Position numbers and translations under genes: made by a program
The notes under the pieces: model-generated
Databases searched by the model: none
The model's input: the letters and a program-made list of their open reading frames with translations, nothing else
Told to the model about the DNA's origin: nothing
Origin: a virus
Length of the DNA: 24,714 nt
Virus record (IMG/VR): IMGVR_UViG_3300036770_003536
Coordinates: 1 to 24,714 of that record
Strand: one strand, 5' to 3'
Part shown: one piece after another, positions 14,127 to 20,716 of the stretch
Position numbering within the stretch: position 1 is the stretch's first letter
How the letters are laid out: every line of letters starts with the position of its first letter

Positions 14127-15947
14127 TCAGTAGTAAACCGTTATGCGGACTAAAGCGCTGCCACCATTACCCCCCGCACCGCTGGTGAATCCGTTCAGGC
14201 AGCCTCCGCCACCTCCACCACCTCCGCCCGGCGCCCCACCGTTTCCACCGTTGCCTCCAGCACCGGCGTTGTTCCCACCACCGCCGCTGCCACCCATGCC
14301 CAGGAAACCGCGAGTGCCACCACTGCTTCCGTTACCGCCACCAGCAGTTCCGCCGCTCGCGGCAGTTCCGCTAGCAAGGCCGATCGGAATCGAAGTTGCG
14401 CCGCCTGCGTACTGGTTATTTGATGAGTCGACGCCGCCGCCGCCGCCACCCCCGACGGACGTGAAGGTTGTTGTTGAGCCGGCGCCGGCGCCGGCCGCAT
14501 CAGATCGACCATTGCCCCCCCCAGCAGGCGACCACTGACTGGCCCAAATGTTATTGCCGGCTGTAGAAGATGTCGCTGCCGCACCAGCTGATCCGCCCGT
14601 TGCGCCGAATGACATTGCAACGATCTTCGAGTTGATAGTCACTGACGCGCTCGCGCCGTTTGATCCAGCGTTCCCGTTTGTGTCGTCGGTTGAGACTCCA
14701 GCACCACCAGCTCCTCCAGATGGAGCAGCGATGGAACACGAAAGCGATTCAAGCTGTGACACTAGTAGCGAAGTTTCGCTCCACCCGCCCGCGCCACCGC
14801 CCGCGCCGCCGCATCGCGCCGACGAGGCAGCACCCCTGCGACCACTACCACCGCCTCCACCTGCCCCGACGCATAAGATTTTTACGGCTTTCGCCGTCGC
14901 TGGAATTGACCATGTGTAACTACCACCCGAGCCGGTCGCGCTATCAGGCTTGCTGGTTGCCGTGAAGTCGAACGCTTCCGACTTCGTGACCGTGACCGCG
15001 CCAGTCGAACCGTCGACGCTCGTGACTGGCGGAGCCGCGTAGGTCTGGTCGCCCCGAAGAAAAGTCGAGGAGTTCGCCGTGCCGCTTCCGAGTCTCGCGG
15101 TCGCCATCGTGCCGGAGGTGATGTCACTCGCCGAATGAGCGTGGCCCGTGGCTGACTTGCCATCGAGCGCCGACTGCAATCCCGTGACGGTCGAGATCGC
15201 TTGCTCGCCGGTGTGCGTCGTGCGGTCTCGGAGCTGCGAGTCTGATGCGTTCGCCGTCGCGCCAGTCGCGATGCCGTCCAGCTTCGTTTTCGCCGAGCTT
15301 GCGGCCCACCAGGCCGCGATGGCCTGGAATGCCCGGACGGCCGTCCACGCCCGGCGGGTGGTCGAAACTCCGGCCTCAGCTTCCTCCTGGCTGATCGTTT
15401 CGGCAGTCCACTCCCTCGCGTTTGTCACGCTGGCGTCGTTCGATGCGAGCTTGCCGTCGAGGGCCGTTTGCAGGCCGCTCACGTCCGCGATTGCATGGCC
15501 GTGCCCGGTGGCGCTCTTCCCGTCCAGGGCCGCCTGGAGCCCCGTCACGGTGCTGATAGCCTGCTCGCCGGTGTGGTTGCCACGCTGGATCGCGTGGGCC
15601 TGGGCGGCGTTTGCCTTCGTGGTAGCGTCCGTAGCTGCTGCTGCGATAGCGGCAGACTGAGCCGCGTTTGCTTTCGTCGTCGCGTCGGTGGCCGCGGCGG
15701 TCGCGACGGCCGTGTCTGCCGTGGCCTGAGCGGTCGAGACGGGCTTGTTCACGTCCGACGTGTTGTCGACGTTCCCGAGTCCAACCATCGACTTCGTGAC
15801 GCCCGCGACCGTGCCGGTGAATGTCGGATTGGCGATCGGGGCTTTGAGATCGACGGCGCCCTCGATCAGCGTGAGGTTCGTGTCGTGCTCGGCGGCCGTG
15901 AGGGGCCGGCCGACCACCAATCGCTTGACGAGGCCTGCGATGCTCAT
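14127..15947 (-). CDS. Tail fibre with repeats and a polyglycine tip
   Basis: A 606-aa protein. The opening (residues ~1-60) ends in TFTGTVAGVTKSMVGLGNVD and NTSDVNKPVS, the repeat usual in phage tail fibres. It is followed by a helical region with a doubled ATDATTKANAAQ unit and two copies of HTGEQAISTVTGLQ-ALDGKSATGH. A beta stretch (TYAAPPVTSVDGSTGAVTV) leads into AKAVKILCVGAGGGGG. From there to the end (about residues 355-606) the chain is almost wholly Gly/Ser/Ala/Asn with few cysteines, ending GGSALVRITVYY. Long Gly-rich tips in fibres such as T-even gp38-like adhesins fold as packed polyglycine helices with variable receptor-binding loops. The start overlaps the upstream stop as ATGA. 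Such a gene is normally downstream of the tape measure; here it lies between head and tail modules. Confidence 0.82.
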   Translation of the reverse strand: MSIAGLVKRLVVGRPLTAAEHDTNLTLIEGAVDLKAPIANPTFTGTVAGVTKSMVGLGNVDNTSDVNKPVSTAQATADTAVATAAATDATTKANAAQSAAIAAAATDATTKANAAQAHAIQRGNHTGEQAISTVTGLQAALDGKSATGHGHAIADVSGLQTALDGKLASNDASVTNAREWTAETISQEEAEAGVSTTRRAWTAVRAFQAIAAWWAASSAKTKLDGIATGATANASDSQLRDRTTHTGEQAISTVTGLQSALDGKSATGHAHSASDITSGTMATARLGSGTANSSTFLRGDQTYAAPPVTSVDGSTGAVTVTKSEAFDFTATSKPDSATGSGGSYTWSIPATAKAVKILCVGAGGGGGSGRRGAASSARCGGAGGGAGGWSETSLLVSQLESLSCSIAAPSGGAGGAGVSTDDTNGNAGSNGASASVTINSKIVAMSFGATGGSAGAAATSSTAGNNIWASQWSPAGGGNGRSDAAGAGAGSTTTFTSVGGGGGGGVDSSNNQYAGGATSIPIGLASGTAASGGTAGGGNGSSGGTRGFLGMGGSGGGGNNAGAGGNGGNGGAPGGGGGGGGGCLNGFTSGAGGNGGSALVRITVYY

Positions 15948-16366
15948 GCCGCGAAAACTCCTGGTTCAAACACACCGTCAACGAACACCGCAGTCGGCAG
16001 GGCCCGACGGATCGTGTGGACTCGTCGCAGGTTTTCGCTGCGGCTCGCCCAGGCCCACTCCTTGTCTCGCCCCTTCGGGAGCGTCACCTCGAACACCCGC
16101 TCCTCCTCACCCGCCATGTAAGTGATCCGGTCGCGTCGCTTTGGCTCGTTTGGATAGTCCGCGGTTGAAACGAAGAAATCCTTTGTCTCGATCCGGATGA
16201 TTTGCTGTGCCGCATCGATCATGTCCCACTTGCCGACCACGAGCGTGGCCTTGATCTCGTAGGAAACCTCCGGCTCGTCGACCGGCCAGTACAGGGCGTC
16301 GATCGACATGTGGAGCCGGCGAGTCTCCTCGAACATCGCCTCGCCTTCCGCGATCATGTCGCCCAC
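15944..16366 (-). CDS. Head-tail joining (stopper-like) protein
   Basis: A 140-aa protein. The start chosen is GTG at 16366, because GGAGG lies six bases upstream; ATG at 16357 is an alternative and the frame from 16429 would pass through a hairpin. The segment DFFVSTADYPNEPKRRDRIT followed by GEEERVFEVTLP resembles small head-closure proteins, which have a beta-barrel with an exposed loop. It is located after the decoration gene and before the tail fibre, the usual region for head-tail connectors. Sequence likeness is loose, so the exact role (stopper, adaptor) is uncertain. Its stop overlaps the fibre start by 4 bases. Confidence 0.5.
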   Translation of the reverse strand: MGDMIAEGEAMFEETRRLHMSIDALYWPVDEPEVSYEIKATLVVGKWDMIDAAQQIIRIETKDFFVSTADYPNEPKRRDRITYMAGEEERVFEVTLPKGRDKEWAWASRSENLRRVHTIRRALPTAVFVDGVFEPGVFAA

Positions 16367-16389
16367 GAAAAACCTCCAGTCAGCCCAGC

Positions 16390-16426
16390 GGCCGGGGCCC
16401 AGACGTGGCACGTCCGAGCCCCGGCC
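16390..16426 (-). other. Strong intergenic hairpin after the decoration gene
   Basis: A 9-pair perfect outer stem (GGCCGGGGC with GCCCCGGCC) continues through two mismatches into a further short stem around a small loop. It lies between the decoration gene stop and the next ribosome site. No T-run follows directly on the minus strand (TTTTT occurs about 20 bases on). It may protect or separate the upstream transcript or cause partial termination. Confidence 0.5.
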
Positions 16427-16441
16427 CACTCACGCTGGTGA

Positions 16442-16813
16442 TTAGGCAGGCTCACCCTGCGGGCCTTGCGGGCCGACAGCGTTGAGCTTGATGAGCACGT
16501 CGGTCGCGGCGGTCGTCGTCGCCTCGACGGTGATGCCTGCGAACGAGTCGCCATCACCCTCGACGTGCGTCACGTGGGCCTCCGACTGATCGAGATAGAC
16601 CATCGTGCCAAGGGCCCAGTCGGTGCTGGCGCCGGTCTTCTTGGCGGCCCTGAAAAGCCCCTCGACGTCGAGAGAACCCTTCGTGTTGGCCGGGATCGGA
16701 CGAGTCGCGACGCCGGTCATTTGGGTCCCGATCGGCACCATCGTCTTGACGGCAACGTCGGTGCCCGGCGTGTAGGGAATCGAGTTGCCAGGAGAAACGT
16801 ACGCAGCAGACAT
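16442..16813 (-). CDS. Capsid decoration protein (DUF2190-like) with a collagen-like end
   Basis: A 123-aa protein directly downstream of the capsid gene. The sequence SPGNSIPYTPGTDVAVKTMVP and the later TGASTDWALGTMVYLD with DGDSFAGITVEATT follow the small beta-rich DUF2190 pattern, a family commonly encoded next to the major capsid protein and thought to decorate the capsid. The C-terminus adds GPQGPQGEPA, a short Gly-X-Y collagen-like run, a fibre-like tip not always present in the family. The ribosome site is weak (GGTGA eight bases before ATG 16813). Hairpins stand on both sides of the gene (16861-16891 and 16390-16426), which may give it its own transcript level, as a protein needed in hundreds of copies would want. 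Confidence 0.68.
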   Translation of the reverse strand: MSAAYVSPGNSIPYTPGTDVAVKTMVPIGTQMTGVATRPIPANTKGSLDVEGLFRAAKKTGASTDWALGTMVYLDQSEAHVTHVEGDGDSFAGITVEATTTAATDVLIKLNAVGPQGPQGEPA

Positions 16814-16860
16814 TTGAGATCACCAACCTTTCCGAGAATGTGAATTGAGAGAACCGATTG

Positions 16861-16891
16861 CCTGGGGGCCGGCACGTCGCCAGCCCCCAGG
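16861..16891. terminator. Perfect hairpin between capsid and decoration genes
   Basis: A 13-pair stem (one wobble on the minus strand) with a 5-base loop: CCTGGGGGCCGGC, ACGTC, GCCAGCCCCCAGG on the plus strand. On the plus strand CCC and TTTTT (16895-16899) follow. On the minus strand, along the operon, no T-run follows. It could be a partial terminator, a stability element or a terminator for plus-strand transcripts. Confidence 0.55.
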
Positions 16892-16914
16892 CCCTTTTTC
16901 ATCACGCCGATCGA

Positions 16915-18861
16915 TCAGGCAGTCGCCATGCGGTAGACGCCCTTCGACTCGCCCTTGGCGACGCCGAAGTCGAAGAACCCTCGCATCTGGATGGCCAGCT
17001 TCGAGAAGTCCGCGTCCGCACTCTCCACCGTCGGCTGCTTGATGCCGTCGAGGAAAGCCACGACCATCGCCGGGAGGTCGCGGGGGTCGGCCCCGAGCCA
17101 CCAGGTCGTCGCGCTCGTCAGGTAAGACGAGACCACGAGCTGATACCGGCCCGCGAACGGGTTGCGGTTGCCCTCGGTCACGTCCTTGCCCGTGATGAGC
17201 AGGTCGCTGCCCATGATCTTGGCGGCCTTGATCTCGAGCTCCGGAGGCAGGACGAGCAGCTTCGGCATGATGCCGAGCGGCTGGTTGTCCGGCCCCTTGA
17301 GCTTCCGCCAGTCCGTGACGGCCAGCTCGAGCGACGTCAACGAGAAAGCGTTGTCGGCGTGGGCCGTACGCTTCGCGTAGTAGGTCGCGTTGTTCGCCTG
17401 GTACTCCGTCCAGAACTCGGTGTTGAGCTTGAGCCCAGCACCGCGGCCGAGGTGGCGAGGAATGTCGGACAACGCGTCCAGGTCATCGTTGATGATGTCC
17501 TGGCGAGTGATGCTCGACAGCCGACCGTAGGTCTTCGCCTTCACGGTCCGCTTCTCGTCGCCAACGTCAGCCGACGCCAGCTCCCCGTCGTTCCCGACTT
17601 CCTCGTACTCGAAGCCGCCGACCACGCGAACGCCGGTGACTTCCTTGAAGTCGCTGACGTTTCGCTCGCGGGCGATGGCGTTCCAGCCCGGCTCGACCGA
17701 GAAGAACCCGTCGAGGAGGTGCTTGCCGTACACACCACTCAGCACGTCGCTGATGTCGTGCGTCGCGGAGCCCTGGATGTAGGCAAACCGCAGCACCTCT
17801 CGGAGGTTTTCCTTCCGAACGCGGCTGCTGCCGGTGTACCCGTTGGCCCGGGCCGCCTGGACGAGGCACTCCTGAAGGCCGAAGCCTTCGCGGTTCATCT
17901 TGGCAGCCGCCTCGAGCGTGCGCTCGCTGAACTGCTTCTCGATGTTCCGCAGCCCGCCCCGGAGGCACAAAGCCGCCTGGACAGTGTCGCCGTCGGACTG
18001 GTCGTCGCCGCGGACGATGCCGGCAGGAGCCTGACCAGGAGCGTCAGGGCGACCGCCCCGAATCTTCCCGAGCACCTCCTTCCGCACCTCGGCGATGACC
18101 TCGGCCTTCACCTCATCGCGGAGGCTGGCACGGAGCTGGGCGATGGCCTCAGCCGACACCGAGCCTTCCTCGACGAGCGAGGCGCCGTCACCACCGGTCT
18201 TGGCGTTGACGCCAGGAAGGATGGAATCTTTCCCCGCGGCGACCTTCGCCGGGGCTTCCGCCGAGACATCAGTCTCGTCGGGCGTCTGGTTGGCGTTCTT
18301 CGCCATCGGGTCATCTCCATTCGCTTCCGCAGCGATCGCGGCCGACGTCTTGCTGTCGGCACCAAACAAAACAATCGAGACCTCGCGGAGCGTGGACGCA
18401 CGCACCACGTCGACCGGGCCTTCGAAGGTCCGGCCGTTGACTTTGACCTTGGCTCCCTGCTCGACACGCTCGATGCGATTCACATCCGCACCGATCGACG
18501 CCTGGAACTTCCACCCGCGGCGAGCGAGGCGGAGAGCCTTCTCGACTTCCTCGCCTTCACCGATCACATCGCCGGCGACCACGAGTACCTTGCCGTCGTT
18601 CTTGACCTCGCTCGCCTGGCCGACGGCGTGATCCATGTCGTATTGGTGGCCGAGCATCACGGCGATGAGGTCGCTCGTGTCCATGCCGGCGAGATCCACG
18701 ACGAGCGGCACACGGCTCCACCACTGGCGGATCGAGGCCCCCGTGTAGCCGACGAGCGAGAAACGAGCGTTGCCGTCCGGCTGACCGTCGGCACGGATCT
18801 CTGGCGAGGAAATCGTGGCCTCGCCGATGATCCGAAGATTGCGTTCGCGATGTGCAGGCAT
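16915..18861 (-). CDS. Prohead protease-scaffold-major capsid protein fusion
   Basis: A 648-aa protein in three parts. Residues ~1-180 are a prohead protease-like domain: MLGHQYDMDHAVGQ (His72/His78), WKFQASIGAD (Ser122) and REVSIVLFGAD, in the usual His-Ser order of these serine peptidases. Residues ~185-285 are polar and partly helical (SAEAIAQLRASLRDEVKAEV), as expected of a scaffold or delta region. From about residue 300 on is the capsid part, with RQDIINDDLDALSDIPRHLG, PKLLVLPPELEIKAAKI, NPFAGRYQLVVSSYL and VAFLDGIKQPTVESADADF, which fit HK97-fold proteins of the Mu gpT-like type. The protease should cut the fusion during head assembly. The start is 5 bases after the portal stop. An internal ribosome site at 18306 may make a 463-aa protease-free form. 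Confidence 0.88.
   Translation of the reverse strand: MPAHRERNLRIIGEATISSPEIRADGQPDGNARFSLVGYTGASIRQWWSRVPLVVDLAGMDTSDLIAVMLGHQYDMDHAVGQASEVKNDGKVLVVAGDVIGEGEEVEKALRLARRGWKFQASIGADVNRIERVEQGAKVKVNGRTFEGPVDVVRASTLREVSIVLFGADSKTSAAIAAEANGDDPMAKNANQTPDETDVSAEAPAKVAAGKDSILPGVNAKTGGDGASLVEEGSVSAEAIAQLRASLRDEVKAEVIAEVRKEVLGKIRGGRPDAPGQAPAGIVRGDDQSDGDTVQAALCLRGGLRNIEKQFSERTLEAAAKMNREGFGLQECLVQAARANGYTGSSRVRKENLREVLRFAYIQGSATHDISDVLSGVYGKHLLDGFFSVEPGWNAIARERNVSDFKEVTGVRVVGGFEYEEVGNDGELASADVGDEKRTVKAKTYGRLSSITRQDIINDDLDALSDIPRHLGRGAGLKLNTEFWTEYQANNATYYAKRTAHADNAFSLTSLELAVTDWRKLKGPDNQPLGIMPKLLVLPPELEIKAAKIMGSDLLITGKDVTEGNRNPFAGRYQLVVSSYLTSATTWWLGADPRDLPAMVVAFLDGIKQPTVESADADFSKLAIQMRGFFDFGVAKGESKGVYRMATA
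18304..18318 (-). promoter_or_regulatory. Candidate internal ribosome site in the capsid fusion
   Basis: GGAG (18318-18315) lies eight bases before an in-frame ATG at 18306 (Met186, MAKNANQ), exactly at the border of the protease and scaffold parts. Use of this start would yield scaffold-capsid protein without protease. Confidence 0.45.
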
Positions 18862-18866
18862 TCGGT

Positions 18867-20423
18867 TCAGGCCGCAGCCTCCTCCAGTTCCTCGGCGTCC
18901 TCGTCTTCCTCCTGGTCCTCGTCGTCCTCAGACGACGCAGCCGGCTGGAGGTCGGCCATCGTGAGGCCGCGCTTCTTCATGAACTCGATCTCGACGGCCC
19001 GCTGCTCGAGCTCCTCGCGCCAGTCCATGCCGCGAGCTGCGTAGAGCCGGGCGAGCGTGGTCGCATGGCTGGAAAGCCGGATGTGCTCCGCCTCGGCTTC
19101 CTTCTTGGGATCGATGTGGCCGAATTCATCCCAGGCCCACGACCAGTTCCACTGATCGAACGGCGGCAGGCCGTCCGGAATGAACCCGTCGATGAACATC
19201 GCCTCTTCGAGCCACCGCGAGAGGGCGGGGTCGAGAACGATCCGCTCGGCCACACTCCGCTCGGTGTCGAGGTGCTTGCGATAGACGAGGTAGTCGCCTC
19301 GCATCGTGGAGTAGTTCGCCCCAGTCGCGTCCATCGCGGCGACGATGTAGGGCATGTTGCATGCCCGGGCCGCTTGCGTGAGGAGCCGGCGTTCGAACTC
19401 CGCGTAGGTTTTCGTGGGGTGCTCGGCCTTGAGCTGCGTCGCGTCCCAGCCATCGGGGAGGGCGGTGATCATGCCGCGAACGAGCGGCATCGTCTCGAAT
19501 GGAGGAATGCCGTCGCCCTCTTCCGCAGACCTCTGGGACGGCGGGAGGTTCGACTTCATGATCGCGGCGAACAGCGCGGCCACTTCCGCGGCCGTGACCG
19601 TTGCCAGAGTGAACCGACGAAGCAGGGCGAACAGCTCGAGGGCCGGGATGATCTGCCCGACGCCGCGGTGCTGGCCGGGCCTGGTCAGGTGCGGCCAATG
19701 CACGACGTCCTCAGCCGGCACCCACCGGCCGCCGGTGACCGCCGCTCGCCACGTGCCAGCCCCCGGATGGTCGTGGAGGATGTGGTACTCGACGACGTTC
19801 CCGTAGACGTCGAACTTCAAGCCGTCGACGGAGCCGGTGTCGAGCCGCATGCTCGGATCGGCGACCTGGTCGCTTTCGATCGGCCGAAGGTCGAGCTGCA
19901 CACCGCGGAGGCGAGGGTTCGTGAACCAGATGGCGAACGGGTCGCCGTCTGTGACACGAGCCGACCGCATGATCCGCAGCTTTTCTGCGAGATCGACGGC
20001 GACCGTCCAGTCGTAGAACCGACGCTCGACGGCCTGAACCGCTTCGAGGCGGGCACCAGGAATATCGAGACGGAGGCGAGCACCCTTACCGACCAGGTCG
20101 GTCGCAAGCGTCTCCGCAATTCCGGCCACAAACGGGTTGTTTTGGGCCTCGTAGCGAGCCCTTGCACGGAGCTTTCGGCGGACAGCCGGCGAGAGTGCGG
20201 CGTCTGCCGAAAGGTAATCGGCCATCGACCAATGGCGAGTATTGAGATCGGTGTCCTGGGCCGCGTCGTACCGAGCGCGGACCATCGTCCGGATGGTCTC
20301 CTTCTGGCTGGCGATCGTCTGCCTCGCCTTCACGAGCGGGCTGTTCCGCTTCGCCGGTGCGGCCTGCTTTCGGCCGCTCGATCGCGCCCTGGTGACCGTT
20401 CCCTTGAGTGCTCGCTTCGCCAT
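18867..20423 (-). CDS. Portal protein, lambda family
   Basis: A 518-aa portal protein. The start is ATG 20423, one base overlapping the upstream stop (TGATG), with GGAGG nearby; the longer frame from 20468 lies inside the small gene. Characteristic segments include ARYDAAQDTDLNTRHW at the N-terminus, ARYEAQNNPFVAGIAETLATDLVGKG, ESDQVADP, a VDVYGNVVEYHIL-like strand region (LKFDVYGNVVEYHIL), VPAEDVVHWPHLTRPGQHRG and GANYSTMRGDYLVYRK. The N-terminus is basic, and the C-terminus is a long acidic tail (SSEDDEDQEEDEDAEELEE). The portal forms the ring at the head vertex through which DNA passes and on which the tail is joined. Confidence 0.92.
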   Translation of the reverse strand: MAKRALKGTVTRARSSGRKQAAPAKRNSPLVKARQTIASQKETIRTMVRARYDAAQDTDLNTRHWSMADYLSADAALSPAVRRKLRARARYEAQNNPFVAGIAETLATDLVGKGARLRLDIPGARLEAVQAVERRFYDWTVAVDLAEKLRIMRSARVTDGDPFAIWFTNPRLRGVQLDLRPIESDQVADPSMRLDTGSVDGLKFDVYGNVVEYHILHDHPGAGTWRAAVTGGRWVPAEDVVHWPHLTRPGQHRGVGQIIPALELFALLRRFTLATVTAAEVAALFAAIMKSNLPPSQRSAEEGDGIPPFETMPLVRGMITALPDGWDATQLKAEHPTKTYAEFERRLLTQAARACNMPYIVAAMDATGANYSTMRGDYLVYRKHLDTERSVAERIVLDPALSRWLEEAMFIDGFIPDGLPPFDQWNWSWAWDEFGHIDPKKEAEAEHIRLSSHATTLARLYAARGMDWREELEQRAVEIEFMKKRGLTMADLQPAASSEDDEDQEEDEDAEELEEAAA

Positions 20424-20635
20424 CAGCCGCAGCCTCCAGGAGGCTGGGCCTGTGCATGTCGCAGGCAACCAAAGGGAGATCCGGAGGTCGCGTTCTGCCG
20501 CTGCAGGAACTTGGCGGCCTCAACGGTTTCCTCGAGGTCGTGGTGTTCGACCTCGCCAGCTTCCGTCCGAGCGCGTTTCGGCTTGGTCAGGCCAGCAGCC
20601 ACGGCGTCGATGATTTCGTCGTTGTCGGCCGACAC
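20423..20635 (-). CDS. Small head-tail joining protein (gpW position)
   Basis: A 70-aa protein between terminase and portal, the place of lambda gpW. The GTG start at 20635 follows GGAG at seven bases. The sequence DEIIDAVAAGLTKPKRARTEAGEVEHHDLEETVEAAKFL-type pattern (helix, basic link, His-rich turn, helix ending in an aromatic) resembles small joining proteins in this position, although it has an added Gly/Pro/Cys tail (CLRHAQAQPPGGCG). It follows candidate promoter element B by about 40 bases, so it may begin a second transcript covering portal and capsid genes. The function is from position and likeness. Confidence 0.6.
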   Translation of the reverse strand: MSADNDEIIDAVAAGLTKPKRARTEAGEVEHHDLEETVEAAKFLQRQNATSGSPFGCLRHAQAQPPGGCG

Positions 20636-20674
20636 TGAAGCGCTCCAAATGGACGTTCGTCCACGTGTGTAGAT

Positions 20675-20715
20675 TCAGTGTACTGCCGTCCAGGCGCGTC
20701 TCTTCGCGTCGAACG
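20675..20715 (-). promoter_or_regulatory. Candidate promoter element B (41-base repeat)
   Basis: It begins one base after the terminase stop codon (reading the minus strand) and carries TACACTG at 20682-20676, about 41 bases before the GTG at 20635. It matches element A (2971-3011) at 37 of 41 positions; the 26 bases nearest the downstream gene differ at only one. No coding use is visible here. Confidence 0.52.
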
Positions 20716-20716
20716 A

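Noticed and set aside
14143-14538. Plus-strand frame with long proline runs
   Set aside because: It is the exact antisense of the glycine-rich fibre tip; Gly codons read backwards give Pro codons. It has no ribosome site and no neighbours on that strand.
15143-15578. Possible DNA direct repeat in the tail fibre
   Set aside because: The protein segments repeat (HTGEQAISTVTGLQ) but the DNA copies have diverged, so this is a normal fibre repeat and not a mobile or recombination element.
16858-20672. Long plus-strand frames (728 and 606 codons) opposite capsid and portal genes
   Set aside because: High GC leaves antisense frames open. The minus-strand products carry clear portal and capsid motifs, while these have none.
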